Assembly: GCA_045531585.1 (NCBI GenBank)
Contig: JAZSEH010000020.1
Location: 1-34,269 of the forward strand
DNA: 34,269 nt
Direction of reading: 5' to 3'
From: SIG587 sp045531585
Lineage (GTDB): Bacteria > Bacillota > Clostridia > Oscillospirales > Acutalibacteraceae
Shown here: in pieces, positions 14,427-22,451 of the stretch
How positions within the stretch are numbered: position 1 is the first letter of the stretch
Layout: every line of letters starts with the position of its first letter
The notes under the pieces: model-generated
Database searches by the model: none
What the model saw: the letters and a program-made list of their open reading frames with translations, nothing else
What the model was told of the DNA's origin: nothing
Program-made: the position numbers and the translations under genes

Positions 14427-14738
14427 ATGGCAGCTAAAGAAAAAATCCGTATTAGAATCAAAGGCTACGACCACGCACTTGTAGACCAGTCCGCAGAGGA
14501 AATTGTGGAAACCGCTAAACGTACAGGCGCAAGGGTATCCGGTCCCGTACCGCTCCCTACAGAGAAGGAAGTAGTAACGATTCTGCGCGCTGTTCATAAG
14601 TATAAGGACAGCAGAGAACAGTTCGAAACAAGAACACACAAACGGCTTATTGACATTCTCAGACCTTCCAACAAAACTGTTGAGGCTCTGACCAGTCTTG
14701 AGCTCCCTGCCGGTGTAGAGTTAGAGATAAAGCTCTAA
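14427..14738 (+). CDS. rpsJ: 30S ribosomal protein S10
   Basis: S10 of 103 residues, a head protein of the small subunit that also serves antitermination as NusE. It starts with KEKIRIRIKGYDHALVDQSA, contains the loop GPVPLPT, and has the family HKYKDSREQFETRTHKR loop followed by a C-terminal VEALTSLELPAGVEIxIKL-type end. First gene of the superoperon, behind a long structured leader, with AGGAGG 11 nt before the ATG. Confidence 0.98.
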   Translation: MAAKEKIRIRIKGYDHALVDQSAEEIVETAKRTGARVSGPVPLPTEKEVVTILRAVHKYKDSREQFETRTHKRLIDILRPSNKTVEALTSLELPAGVELEIKL

Positions 14739-14760
14739 TATACAATAGGTACACCGCAGT

Positions 14761-14798
14761 GGTCAAGTTGACCGCGTGATTTGCAGCGAAGGTCAACC
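14761..14798 (+). other. Competing stems in the rpsJ-rplC gap
   Basis: TTGACC at 14768-14773 can pair with GGTCAA immediately upstream (14761-14766) or with the GGTCAA downstream (14791-14796), so two exclusive hairpins are possible just before the rplC ribosome binding site. No T run follows, so it is not a terminator. Confidence 0.5.
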
Positions 14799-14821
14799 AA
14801 TAACCAAAAGGAGGAATAAAA

Positions 14822-15454
14822 ATGCAAAAAGGTTTAGTTGGCAAAAAGCTTGGCATGACTCAGCTTTTTGACGCAAACGGAAATGTTGTTCCCGTAACTG
14901 TAATTGAAGCAGGTCCTTGTGTGATCGCTCAGAAGAAAACAGTTGAGAACGACGGTTACGAGGCAGTTCAGGTAGGCTACGGCGATCTGAAGGCTTCCAA
15001 GGTAACCAAGCCCATGAAGGGTCACTTCGCAAAGGGTGATGTTGCTCCCAAAAAGGTACTCCGTGAGTTCCGTTTTGATGACATCTCCGCTATGAACGTA
15101 GGCGACCTTATCAAGGCCGACATCTTTGCAGAGGGTGACAGTGTAGATGTACGCGGCACCAGCAAGGGTAAGGGCTACGCCGGCGTAATTAAGCGCTGGA
15201 ACTTCGGCCGTCTCAAGATGTCACACGGTACCGGTCCTGTTGCCCGTCACGGCGGCTCCCTCGGTGCTTGCTCCAGCCCTTCTCGCGTATTTAAAGGTAA
15301 GAAGATGGCAGGTCATCTTGGTAATGAGCGTGTAACCGTTCAGAATTTAAAAGTAGTTAAGGTAGATGCCGAAAAGAATATCATCGCTGTTAAGGGTGCC
15401 GTTCCCGGTCCTAAGGGCGGAATTGTAGTTCTTTTCGATAGCGTCAAGGCTTAA
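14822..15454 (+). CDS. rplC: 50S ribosomal protein L3
   Basis: L3, 210 residues, an early-assembling large-subunit protein near the peptidyl transferase centre. It opens with GLVGKKLGMTQLFDANG and has the conserved central arm with SKGKGYAGVIKRWNF, GSLGACSSPSRVFKGKKMAGHLG (family Gly-rich loop) and VKGAVPGPKGG near the C-terminus. An 83-bp gap with competing stems precedes it; AAGGAGG gives a strong ribosome binding site. Confidence 0.98.
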   Translation: MQKGLVGKKLGMTQLFDANGNVVPVTVIEAGPCVIAQKKTVENDGYEAVQVGYGDLKASKVTKPMKGHFAKGDVAPKKVLREFRFDDISAMNVGDLIKADIFAEGDSVDVRGTSKGKGYAGVIKRWNFGRLKMSHGTGPVARHGGSLGACSSPSRVFKGKKMAGHLGNERVTVQNLKVVKVDAEKNIIAVKGAVPGPKGGIVVLFDSVKA

Positions 15455-15471
15455 GGGAAGGAGTGTTGAAT

Positions 15472-16095
15472 ATGCCTAATGTAGCAGTACTCGATATGGC
15501 AGGTAAAGAGGTCGGCAAGATCGATTTATGCGATGCTATATTCGGAATCCAGCCCAATGCCGTTGTAATGCATATGGCTGTTGTAAATTATCTCGCAAAT
15601 CAGCGTCAGGGCACACAATCCACCTTAACCCGTACCGAGGTTTCCGGCGGCGGCAAAAAGCCCTGGAGACAGAAGGGAACAGGTCATGCAAGACAGGGTT
15701 CCACCCGCGCACCTCAGTGGCGTCACGGCGGAATCGTTCATGCCCCCAAGCCGAGAGATTATTCTTACTCCCTGAACAAGAAGGTTCGTTTGCTTGCTCT
15801 TAAATCCGCTCTGTCGGACAAGGTATTAAGCAATGACCTCATCGTTCTGGATGAGCTGAAGGTTGATTCCTTCAAAACCAAAGTGGTTGCAGATTGCCTT
15901 AAGGCTGTCGGCGCCCAGAAGAAGACCTTGATTGTTCTTGCTGACAACAATGCTTTCGCTGTTAAGAGCGCAGCAAACATTGCCGGCGTTAAGACCGCTC
16001 AGGTTAACACCATCAGCACCTACGACATAATCAATGCTGACAAGCTTGTTATCGTAAAGGCAGCTGTTGAGAAGATGCAGGAGGTGTATGCATAA
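15472..16095 (+). CDS. rplD: 50S ribosomal protein L4
   Basis: L4, about 207 residues, whose extended loop lines the nascent-peptide exit tunnel. The family signature VSGGGKKPWRQKGTGHARQG lies around residue 60, followed by HGGIVHAPKPRDYSY and the globular Rossmann-like rest (VLDELKVDSFKTK, TLIVLADN). The ATG at 15472 is chosen, with GGAAGGAG 8 nt upstream; a GTG nine bases earlier overlaps that site. It overlaps rplW by one base. In some bacteria L4 represses its own operon, so it is a candidate ligand for the leader. Confidence 0.97.
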   Translation: MPNVAVLDMAGKEVGKIDLCDAIFGIQPNAVVMHMAVVNYLANQRQGTQSTLTRTEVSGGGKKPWRQKGTGHARQGSTRAPQWRHGGIVHAPKPRDYSYSLNKKVRLLALKSALSDKVLSNDLIVLDELKVDSFKTKVVADCLKAVGAQKKTLIVLADNNAFAVKSAANIAGVKTAQVNTISTYDIINADKLVIVKAAVEKMQEVYA

Positions 16096-16388
16096 TGAAA
16101 GCCGCACAGGATATCATTATCGCTCCGGTAATTACCGAAAAGAGTATGTCAGGCATCCCTGCTAAAAAGTACACCTTTAAGGTTGCTCAGGATGCAAACA
16201 AAATCGAAATCGCACAGGCTGTTAAGGAGCTTTTCAAGGTAGACGTTGCTAAGGTTAACACCATCAGCGTTCGCGGCCGTGCAAAGCGTATGGGTCGTTA
16301 CAGCGGCTATACCGCTTCCTGGAAAAAGGCTATCGTTACACTGAAAGCTGATTCCAAGCCCATCGAATTCTTTGACGGTTTAATCTAA
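16095..16388 (+). CDS. rplW: 50S ribosomal protein L23
   Basis: L23, 97 residues, located at the tunnel exit and the docking site for trigger factor and SRP. Typical features are APVITEKSM near the N-terminus, YTFKVAQDANKIEIAQAVKELF in the middle, VNTISVRGRAKRMGRYSGY and the C-terminal KKAIVTLKAD. Starts on the last base of the rplD stop (TAATG). A 99-bp gap with two hairpins separates it from rplB. Confidence 0.98.
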   Translation: MKAAQDIIIAPVITEKSMSGIPAKKYTFKVAQDANKIEIAQAVKELFKVDVAKVNTISVRGRAKRMGRYSGYTASWKKAIVTLKADSKPIEFFDGLI

Positions 16389-16404
16389 CAGACCGTGCCT
16401 TCGT

Positions 16405-16459
16405 GAAATGAAAATCACTTCATTTCCGGTGATGTATGAAGTTTATAAGGCTAAACTTC
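16405..16459 (+). other. Tandem 8-bp hairpins in the rplW-rplB gap
   Basis: GAAATGAA (16405-16412)/TTCATTTC (16419-16426) and GAAGTTTA (16438-16445)/TAAACTTC (16452-16459) are two perfect 8-bp stems, each with a 6-nt loop. Neither has a T tract. They lie before the rplB ribosome binding site and may stabilise, process or regulate the mRNA. Confidence 0.65.
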
Positions 16460-16487
16460 GCTAAGCCAAAATAGGAGAGTGAATAAA

Positions 16488-17315
16488 ATGGCAATAAAGC
16501 ATTATAAGCCGACCACTCCCGGACGCCGTAATATGACAACTATGGATTACTCCGAGCTGTCCAAGGTTGCTCCTGAGAGAAGTCTGCTTGAGCCTATCAA
16601 GAAGAATGCAGGCCGTAACAGCTATGGCCGCATCACCGTTCGCCACAGAGGCGGCGGAAACCGCAGAAAGTACAGAGTAATCGATTTCAAGCGTAACCGT
16701 TTCGGTATCCCCGCAACCGTTATGACCCTTGAGTACGATCCTAACCGTTCTGCATTCATCGCACTTATTCAGTATGAAGACGGCGTTAAGAGCTACATTA
16801 TTGCTCCCGTTGGTCTTAAGGTTGGCGATGTAATCGTTAGCGGACCTGATGCCGATATTAAACCCGGTAACGCACTTCCGCTTAACAGTATCCCCGTTGG
16901 TACCTTCCTTCATAATATTGAGCTTTATCCCGGTAAGGGCGCACAGCTTGCCCGTTCCGCCGGTAACATGGCTCAGCTTATGGCTAAGGAAAACGGCATG
17001 GCACTTCTTCGTTTGCCCTCAGGTGAGCTGCGCAACGTTCCTGCAAACTGCATGGCAACTGTTGGTCAGGTAAGCAACCCCGAGCACAGCAACGTTAACT
17101 ATGGTAAGGCCGGCCGTAAGCGTCACATGGGATGGCGTCCTACCGTTCGCGGTTCTGTAATGAACCCCTGCGATCACCCCCACGGCGGTGGTGAAGGTAA
17201 GTCACCTATCGGTCGTCCCGGACCTGTTACCCCTTGGGGTAAACCCACCCTCGGATACAAGACCCGTAAGAAGCACAAGCATTCCGATAAGTATATCGTT
17301 AAGCGTGCTAAGTAA
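16488..17315 (+). CDS. rplB: 50S ribosomal protein L2
   Basis: L2, 275 residues, needed for subunit association and peptidyl transfer. Starts AIKHYKPTTPGRRNMTT, as in the family. RHRGGGNRRKYRVIDFKR, ANGMA-like LMAKENGMALLRLPSGE, and the C-terminal MNPCDHPHGGGEGKSP with the conserved His are all present. The ATG at 16488 (AGGAGAG upstream) is chosen over an in-frame GTG nine bases earlier. Confidence 0.98.
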   Translation: MAIKHYKPTTPGRRNMTTMDYSELSKVAPERSLLEPIKKNAGRNSYGRITVRHRGGGNRRKYRVIDFKRNRFGIPATVMTLEYDPNRSAFIALIQYEDGVKSYIIAPVGLKVGDVIVSGPDADIKPGNALPLNSIPVGTFLHNIELYPGKGAQLARSAGNMAQLMAKENGMALLRLPSGELRNVPANCMATVGQVSNPEHSNVNYGKAGRKRHMGWRPTVRGSVMNPCDHPHGGGEGKSPIGRPGPVTPWGKPTLGYKTRKKHKHSDKYIVKRAK

Positions 17316-17338
17316 GTCGGACGAAAGGAGATTTTATT

Positions 17339-17611
17339 ATGGGAAGAAGCATAAAGAAGGGCCCTTTTGTGCAGCCTGTGCTGCTTAAGAGAGTTCAGCA
17401 AATGAATGAAGCCGGCGAAAAGAGAGTTTTAAAGACCTGGAGCCGTTCATCAACCATTTTCCCCGATTTCGTCGGACACACTTTTGCAGTACATGACGGT
17501 CGTAAGCACGTTCCGGTTTATGTTACTGAGGATATGGTTGGTCACAAACTCGGCGAGTTTGCCCCTACAAGAACCTTTAAGGGCCACGCCGGTGCTAAAA
17601 CCACTAAGTAA
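17339..17611 (+). CDS. rpsS: 30S ribosomal protein S19
   Basis: S19, 90 residues, head of the small subunit, contacting S13 and the A-site finger region. GRSIKKGPFVQPVLLKR at the start, then IKTWSR-like LKTWSRSSTIFPDFVGHTFAVHDGRKHVPV and the end KLGEFAPTRTFKGHAG are the family signatures. AAAGGAG is placed correctly. Confidence 0.98.
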   Translation: MGRSIKKGPFVQPVLLKRVQQMNEAGEKRVLKTWSRSSTIFPDFVGHTFAVHDGRKHVPVYVTEDMVGHKLGEFAPTRTFKGHAGAKTTK

Positions 17612-17635
17612 GTCGGTCGAAAGGAGAGTTAAACT

Positions 17636-17974
17636 ATGGAAGCAAGGGCAACACTGAAATACGCCCGTATTTCACCCCGTAAGGTGAAGATTGTTCTGGA
17701 TTTAATCCGCAATCAGGATGCTGCTAAGGCAATGGCTATTCTTAGATTTACCCCCAAGGCCGCTTGTGAGTATTTGGAAAAGCTGCTGGCATCAGCAATG
17801 GCAAATGCCGAAAACAATCACAACATGGATGTTTCAAAGCTTTATGTTGCAGAGTGCTTTGTTTGCCCCGGTCCCACACTGAAGAGAATTCGTGCAAAGG
17901 ACCACGGCAGAGCACATCGTATTCTTAAGAGAACATCTCACGTAACTCTGGTACTCAGAGAGCGTGAAGACTAA
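17636..17974 (+). CDS. rplV: 50S ribosomal protein L22
   Basis: L22, 112 residues, with the beta-hairpin that lines the exit tunnel and is the site of macrolide resistance changes. ISPRKVKIVLDLIRNQ starts it. The tail GPTLKRIRAKDHGRAHRILKRTSH is the family hairpin and end; I see no obvious insertion or deletion in it. Confidence 0.98.
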   Translation: MEARATLKYARISPRKVKIVLDLIRNQDAAKAMAILRFTPKAACEYLEKLLASAMANAENNHNMDVSKLYVAECFVCPGPTLKRIRAKDHGRAHRILKRTSHVTLVLRERED

Positions 17975-17991
17975 GAAGGAGGTTAAGTTTT

Positions 17992-18660
17992 ATGGGCCAG
18001 AAAGTTAATCCGCACGGACTGCGTGTCGGCGTAATCAAAAACTGGGATTCCCGCTGGTTTGCCAAGGATCATGTCTTCGGCGATACTTTGGTAGAGGACT
18101 ACAACCTCCGCAAGTTCCTGAAGAAGACCCTTTATTCCGCTGGTGTTCCCAAGATTGAGATTGAGCGCAGCGCACAAAAGGTAAGACTGCACATCCATTG
18201 TGCAAAGCCGGGTATGGTTATCGGTAAGAACGGTGCTGAAATCGAAAAGCTCCGTGCTACCTGCGAAAAGAAGCTCGGCAAGCCCGTTACCATCAACATT
18301 GTTGAAATCAAGAATCCCGATCTTGACGCAACCTTGGTTGCCGAAGGAATCGCGGCTCAGCTTGAAAAGCGTGTATCCTTCCGTCGTGCAATGAAGTTGG
18401 CCATTGGCCGCACCATGCGCCTCGGTGCAAAGGGTATCAAAACTCAGGTTTCCGGTCGTCTCGGCGGCGCGGAAATTGCCAGAAGCGAAAGCTATCACGA
18501 GGGAACTATTCCCCTTCAGACTCTGCGTGCCGATATTGACTACGGCTTTGCAGAGGCACATACCACCTACGGCCGTATCGGCGTAAAGGTATGGATCTAC
18601 AAGGGTGAGGTTCTCCAGGATGCTCGCAAGAAGCCTGCTAAGGAAGGGGGAGCCCGCTAA
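17992..18660 (+). CDS. rpsC: 30S ribosomal protein S3
   Basis: S3, 222 residues, at the mRNA entry tunnel. GQKVNPHGLRVGVIKNWDS begins it. The KH domain carries the GxxG in VIGKNGAEIEKLR, and the C-terminal domain includes LGGAEIARSE and TYGRIGVKVWIYKGE. It overlaps the rplP ATG by one base. Confidence 0.98.
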   Translation: MGQKVNPHGLRVGVIKNWDSRWFAKDHVFGDTLVEDYNLRKFLKKTLYSAGVPKIEIERSAQKVRLHIHCAKPGMVIGKNGAEIEKLRATCEKKLGKPVTINIVEIKNPDLDATLVAEGIAAQLEKRVSFRRAMKLAIGRTMRLGAKGIKTQVSGRLGGAEIARSESYHEGTIPLQTLRADIDYGFAEAHTTYGRIGVKVWIYKGEVLQDARKKPAKEGGAR

Positions 18661-19082
18661 TGTTACTGCCTAAGCGTGTAAAATATCGTAGAGTACACCG
18701 TGGTCGTTTGACCGGTACTGCTACCAGAGGTAATACCGTAACCTACGGTAACTACGGCCTCCAGGCTATGGAGCCGGCGTGGATCACCTCTAATCAGATC
18801 GAAGCTGCCCGTATCGCTATGACCCGTTATATCAAGCGTGGCGGTCAGGTTTGGATAAAGATCTTCCCGGATAAGCCGATTACTGAAAAGCCGGCTGAGA
18901 CCCGAATGGGTTCCGGTAAGGGCTCACCCGAGTACTGGGTAGCCGTTGTAAAGCCCGGCCGTGTTATGTTCGAAATCGGCGGCGTTAGCGAGGAGCTTGC
19001 CCGTGAGGCTATGCGTCTCGCCGCAAATAAACTGCCTATTAAGTGCAAGTTTATCACTAAAGAAATGGGTGGTGAGCTGTAA
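18660..19082 (+). CDS. rplP: 50S ribosomal protein L16
   Basis: L16, 140 residues, near the A-site tRNA elbow. MLLPKRVKYRRVHRGR, GNTVTYGNYGLQAMEPAWI and RMGSGKGSPEYWVAVVKPGR are typical. The segment ending PIKCKFITKE closes the protein. Overlaps both rpsC and rpmC by one base, so the three are coupled. Confidence 0.98.
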   Translation: MLLPKRVKYRRVHRGRLTGTATRGNTVTYGNYGLQAMEPAWITSNQIEAARIAMTRYIKRGGQVWIKIFPDKPITEKPAETRMGSGKGSPEYWVAVVKPGRVMFEIGGVSEELAREAMRLAANKLPIKCKFITKEMGGEL

Positions 19083-19285
19083 TGAATACAAAGGAACTTA
19101 GAGAAAAGACTTTACCGGAGCTTAACGAGCAGCTGGCAAAGCTTAAAGAGGAATTATTCCATCTGCGTTTCCAACTCGCTATCAATCAGCTCGACAACCC
19201 CACTCGCATTGGTGCTGTTAAAAAGGATATTGCCCGCGTTAAGACTGTTATCCGCGAGCAAGAGCTTAACAGCACTAACGCATAA
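19082..19285 (+). CDS. rpmC: 50S ribosomal protein L29
   Basis: L29, 67 residues, a two-helix protein near the tunnel exit. It reads KELREKTLPELNEQLAKLKEELFHLRFQLA, then NPTRIGAVKKDIARVKTVIRE, the family pattern with the conserved NPxRI turn. Confidence 0.97.
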   Translation: MNTKELREKTLPELNEQLAKLKEELFHLRFQLAINQLDNPTRIGAVKKDIARVKTVIREQELNSTNA

Positions 19286-19305
19286 CGCAAGGGGAGGAAA
19301 AGCTA

Positions 19306-19563
19306 ATGAGCGAAAGAAACCTTCGTAAAACAAGAGTAGGCTACGTTGTAAGCAACAAAATGGAAAAAACCGTTGTAGTTGCCATTAAGGACAACGTTAA
19401 GCACCCACTCTACAAGAAGATTATTAAGAACACTATTAAGCTTAAAGCACACGACGAGAACAATTCCTGCAACATCGGAGACCGCGTTCTCATCATGGAA
19501 ACCAGACATCTTTCCAAGGACAAGTGTTGGAGAGTAGTCGAGGTTATCGAAAAGGCGAAATAG
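19306..19563 (+). CDS. rpsQ: 30S ribosomal protein S17
   Basis: S17, 85 residues, an OB-fold primary 16S rRNA binder. NLRKTRVGYVVSNKMEKTVVV starts it. HPLYKKIIKNTIKLKAHDE, then GDRVLIMETRHLSKDKCWRVVEV match the family. Confidence 0.98.
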   Translation: MSERNLRKTRVGYVVSNKMEKTVVVAIKDNVKHPLYKKIIKNTIKLKAHDENNSCNIGDRVLIMETRHLSKDKCWRVVEVIEKAK

Positions 19564-19584
19564 TCTGACAAGGAGGAAAACACT

Positions 19585-19953
19585 GTGATACAACAACAGA
19601 GTTACCTCAAGGTTGCCGACAACACCGGTGCAAAAGAAATTATGTGCATCCGTGTTCTTGGAGGCTCCAGAAGGAGGTATGCCAACATTGGCGATGTTAT
19701 CGTTGCTTCTGTAAAGAAGGCCGCTCCCGGCGGTACTGTAAAGAAGGGCGATGTTGTTAAGGCTGTTGTGGTTCGTTCCGCAAAGGGTCTTCGTCGCAAT
19801 GACGGCACATACATCAGATTTGACGAGAACGCAGCTGTAATCATTCGTGATGACAAGAATCCGAGAGGCACTCGTATTTTTGGACCGGTTGCCCGTGAGC
19901 TTAGAGATAAGGACTATACCAAGATCCTTTCCCTCGCTCCGGAAGTGCTTTAA
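19585..19953 (+). CDS. rplN: 50S ribosomal protein L14
   Basis: L14, 122 residues, part of the intersubunit bridge. Starts with GTG (MIQQQSYLKVADNTGAKEI). It contains GDVIVASVKKAAPGG, the family loop DGTYIRFDENAAVII and GTRIFGPVARELR. AGGAGG lies 7-8 nt before the GTG. Confidence 0.98.
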   Translation: MIQQQSYLKVADNTGAKEIMCIRVLGGSRRRYANIGDVIVASVKKAAPGGTVKKGDVVKAVVVRSAKGLRRNDGTYIRFDENAAVIIRDDKNPRGTRIFGPVARELRDKDYTKILSLAPEVL

Positions 19954-19968
19954 TGGGAGGTACGCGAA

Positions 19969-20307
19969 ATGAGTAAGCTTCACGTTAAAACAGGTGATAC
20001 TGTAATTCTCCTCACCGGAGATAAGAAAGACCGTTTAGAAAACGGAAAACCCAAAACCGGCAAGGTACTTGAGGTTAGCCCGAAAGAGGGTAAGGTTATT
20101 GTAGAAGGTCTTAACAAGGTTAAGAAACACGTTAAGCCCAGAAAGGCCGGAGACCCCTCGGGAATTATTGAAACAGAGAGCGCAATCTATGCCAGCAAGG
20201 TTATGGTTGTTTGCCCCAAATGTAATAAGCCCACCCGTGTAGGCACTAAGGTTTACCCGGACGGCAAAAAAGACCGTGTTTGCAAGAAGTGCAACGAAAC
20301 CTTTTAA
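19969..20307 (+). CDS. rplX: 50S ribosomal protein L24, zinc-ribbon form
   Basis: L24, 112 residues, an assembly initiator. The KOW domain is at the start (KTGDTVILLTGDKKD) and VEGLNKVKKHVKP follows. The C-terminus has two CxxC pairs (CPKC and CKKC, about 24 residues apart) that would bind zinc. The cysteines are intact here. Confidence 0.97.
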   Translation: MSKLHVKTGDTVILLTGDKKDRLENGKPKTGKVLEVSPKEGKVIVEGLNKVKKHVKPRKAGDPSGIIETESAIYASKVMVVCPKCNKPTRVGTKVYPDGKKDRVCKKCNETF

Positions 20308-20328
20308 GAGTAAGGAGGACATGACATA

Positions 20329-20868
20329 ATGTCAACGCTTGGAAACGAATATAAAGAAAAAATCGCTCCTGCATTGATGTCTAAATTCAACTATAAGAGC
20401 GTCATGCAGATTCCGAAGCTCGACAAGGTTGTAATCAATGTAGGCTGCGGCGAAGCAAAGGATAACTCCAAGGCTATCGATGCTATCATCGCAGATTTAG
20501 GTAAAATTACCGGACAAAAAGCAGTGCCCTGTAAGGCCAAGAAATCCGTTGCGAACTTTAAGCTTCGTGAAGGTATGCCTATCGGTGTTAAGGTTACACT
20601 GCGCGGCGAGCGTATGTACGAATTTGTTGAGAGACTTTTCTGTGCAGCTCTGCCCCGTGTTCGTGACTTCAGAGGTATCAACCCCAACTCCTTCGACGGC
20701 CGCGGCAACTACGCTATGGGCGTTAAGGAACAGTTAATATTCCCTGAAATCGAATACGATAAGATTGACAAGGTACGCGGTATGGACATTATCTTTGTTA
20801 CTACCGCCAACACCGACGAGGAAGCTCGCGAGTTACTGACTCTTATGGGCGCCCCGTTTGCGAAGTAA
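20329..20868 (+). CDS. rplE: 50S ribosomal protein L5
   Basis: L5, 179 residues, binds 5S rRNA and bridges to S13. IPKLDKVVINVGCGEA, then KKSVANFKLREGMPIGVKVTLRG, RVRDFRGINPNSFDGRGNY and GMDIIFVTTANTDEEA are all present in order. Confidence 0.98.
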   Translation: MSTLGNEYKEKIAPALMSKFNYKSVMQIPKLDKVVINVGCGEAKDNSKAIDAIIADLGKITGQKAVPCKAKKSVANFKLREGMPIGVKVTLRGERMYEFVERLFCAALPRVRDFRGINPNSFDGRGNYAMGVKEQLIFPEIEYDKIDKVRGMDIIFVTTANTDEEARELLTLMGAPFAK

Positions 20869-20880
20869 GGAGTAAGAAAT

Positions 20881-21066
20881 ATGGCTAAAACATCTATGAA
20901 AGTTAAGCAGGCCCGTCCCGCTAAGTTTTCAACCAGAGAATATAGCAGATGCAAAATCTGCGGCCGCCCGCATGCCTATCTTCGCAAATACGGCATCTGC
21001 CGCATATGCTTCAGGGAACTTGCCTACAAGGGTGAGATTCCTGGTGTGAAGAAGGCTAGCTGGTAA
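20881..21066 (+). CDS. rpsZ: 30S ribosomal protein S14, type Z
   Basis: S14 of 61 residues, the short zinc-binding form. The zinc knuckles are CKICGRPH and CRICF, with the family core RKYGICRICFRELAYKGEIPGVKKASW. AAGGAG precedes the ATG by about 6 nt. Zinc-containing S14 is often paired elsewhere in the genome with a zinc-free copy; none is in this window. Confidence 0.98.
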   Translation: MAKTSMKVKQARPAKFSTREYSRCKICGRPHAYLRKYGICRICFRELAYKGEIPGVKKASW

Positions 21067-21093
21067 GCAGCATACGCAAAGGAGGTTTACGGC

Positions 21094-21492
21094 ATGCAAA
21101 TTACCGATACAATCGCTGATATGCTTACAAGAATTCGTAACGCATCTTCAGCAAAACATGATTCGGTAGATATTCCGGCGTCCAACGTAAAGAAGGCTAT
21201 TGCCCAGATATTACTGGACGAAGGTTATATCAGTAGCTTTTCCGTTGAAGAAGACGGAAAGCAGGGCGTAATTCATATTGTATTGAAGTACGGCCAGAAT
21301 AAATCACAGATCATCACGGGTATCAAACGTGTTTCGAAGCCCGGTCTGCGTATTTACACCAATGTTGAGGATATGCCTAAGGTTATGAAGGGCCTGGGTA
21401 TTGCAATCCTCTCTACCTCTAAGGGAATAATGACAGATAAGCAGGCTCGCAAAGACAATGTCGGCGGCGAAGTTCTTGCTTTCGTCTGGTAA
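21094..21492 (+). CDS. rpsH: 30S ribosomal protein S8
   Basis: S8, 132 residues, primary 16S binder and, in E. coli, the autoregulator of the spc operon. TDTIADMLTRIRNAS is at the start. Then come VKKAIAQILLDEGYI, RVSKPGLRIY and the C-terminal GLGIAILSTSKGIMTDKQAR with the conserved STSKG loop. Confidence 0.98.
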   Translation: MQITDTIADMLTRIRNASSAKHDSVDIPASNVKKAIAQILLDEGYISSFSVEEDGKQGVIHIVLKYGQNKSQIITGIKRVSKPGLRIYTNVEDMPKVMKGLGIAILSTSKGIMTDKQARKDNVGGEVLAFVW

Positions 21493-21506
21493 GGAGGTGC
21501 ATTGGA

Positions 21507-22055
21507 ATGTCAAGAATAGGAAGAAAGCCTATCACAATTCCTGCCGGTGTAGAGGTTAAGGTTGACGGCTCCGCCGTTACCGTAAAGGGTCCCAAGGGTA
21601 CTCTTTCAAATACCTTCCATCCGGATATGGCCATCGCTGTTGAGGGTACTGAGATAATCGTTACCCGTCCCAGCGACGTGAAGGAGCACCGCTCCCTCCA
21701 CGGTCTTACCCGTACACTGGTTGCCAATATGGTAGAGGGTGTGACCAAGGGTTATTCCAAGGAGCTGGAGGTTAACGGTGTTGGTTACCGTGTTCAGAAG
21801 CAGGGTAAGAACCTCGTTATGAACCTCGGTTTCTCCCATCAGGTTATTATGGAGGAAATTGATGGCATCACCATCGACGTACCCAACCCCAACCTGATAG
21901 TTGTTTCCGGACCTGATAAGCAGAAGGTCGGTCAGTTTGCGGCAGAGATTCGCGAGAAGCGTCCTCCCGAGCCTTACAAGGGCAAGGGCATCAAGTACGC
22001 CGGCGAATATATCCGTCGTAAAGAAGGTAAAGCCGGTAAGGGCGCAAAGAAATAA
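21507..22055 (+). CDS. rplF: 50S ribosomal protein L6
   Basis: L6, 182 residues, two similar domains near the sarcin-ricin loop. Starts SRIGRKPITIPAGVEV. The middle reads VEGVTKGYSKELEVNGVGYR, and the C-terminal signature RKRPPEPYKGKGI-type segment (EKRPPEPYKGKGIKYAGE) is present. Typical AAGGAGGTG ribosome binding site. Confidence 0.98.
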   Translation: MSRIGRKPITIPAGVEVKVDGSAVTVKGPKGTLSNTFHPDMAIAVEGTEIIVTRPSDVKEHRSLHGLTRTLVANMVEGVTKGYSKELEVNGVGYRVQKQGKNLVMNLGFSHQVIMEEIDGITIDVPNPNLIVVSGPDKQKVGQFAAEIREKRPPEPYKGKGIKYAGEYIRRKEGKAGKGAKK

Positions 22056-22073
22056 TAAAGGAGTGTATTTAAA

Positions 22074-22433
22074 ATGGTTAACAAGCCTGATTCCAATAAG
22101 GCTCGTATCCGCAGACACATGCGTGTTCGCGGCAAGATAAGCGGAACGGCAGCTTGCCCCCGCCTTGCAGTTTTTCGCTCCAACAGCAACATTTACGCCC
22201 AACTGATTGACGATGTTCAGGGCATCACCTTAGTAAGCGCTGCTTCTAACGAAAAGGATTTCGGTAAGAGCACCGGTAATAAGGAAGAGGCCCGCAAGGT
22301 TGGACTTGAAATTGCAAAGCGTGCGGCTGCAAAGGGTATTGAAGAGTGCGTGTTCGATCGCGGCGGTTATATCTATCACGGCCGTGTGAAGGAGCTTGCC
22401 GAAGGTGCCCGTGAGGGCGGCCTCAAGTTCTAA
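22074..22433 (+). CDS. rplR: 50S ribosomal protein L18
   Basis: L18, 119 residues, binds 5S rRNA with L5. RRHMRVRGKISGTAACPRLAVF, then SNSNIYAQLIDD, KRAAAKGIEECVFDRGGYIYHGRVKEL and the end REGGLKF are family signatures. Confidence 0.98.
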   Translation: MVNKPDSNKARIRRHMRVRGKISGTAACPRLAVFRSNSNIYAQLIDDVQGITLVSAASNEKDFGKSTGNKEEARKVGLEIAKRAAAKGIEECVFDRGGYIYHGRVKELAEGAREGGLKF

Positions 22434-22451
22434 GAAGAAGGAGGAATACTT

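Noticed and set aside
16405..16459. Terminators in the rplW-rplB gap
   Set aside because: Stems are perfect, but there is no T run after either, and the operon must continue.
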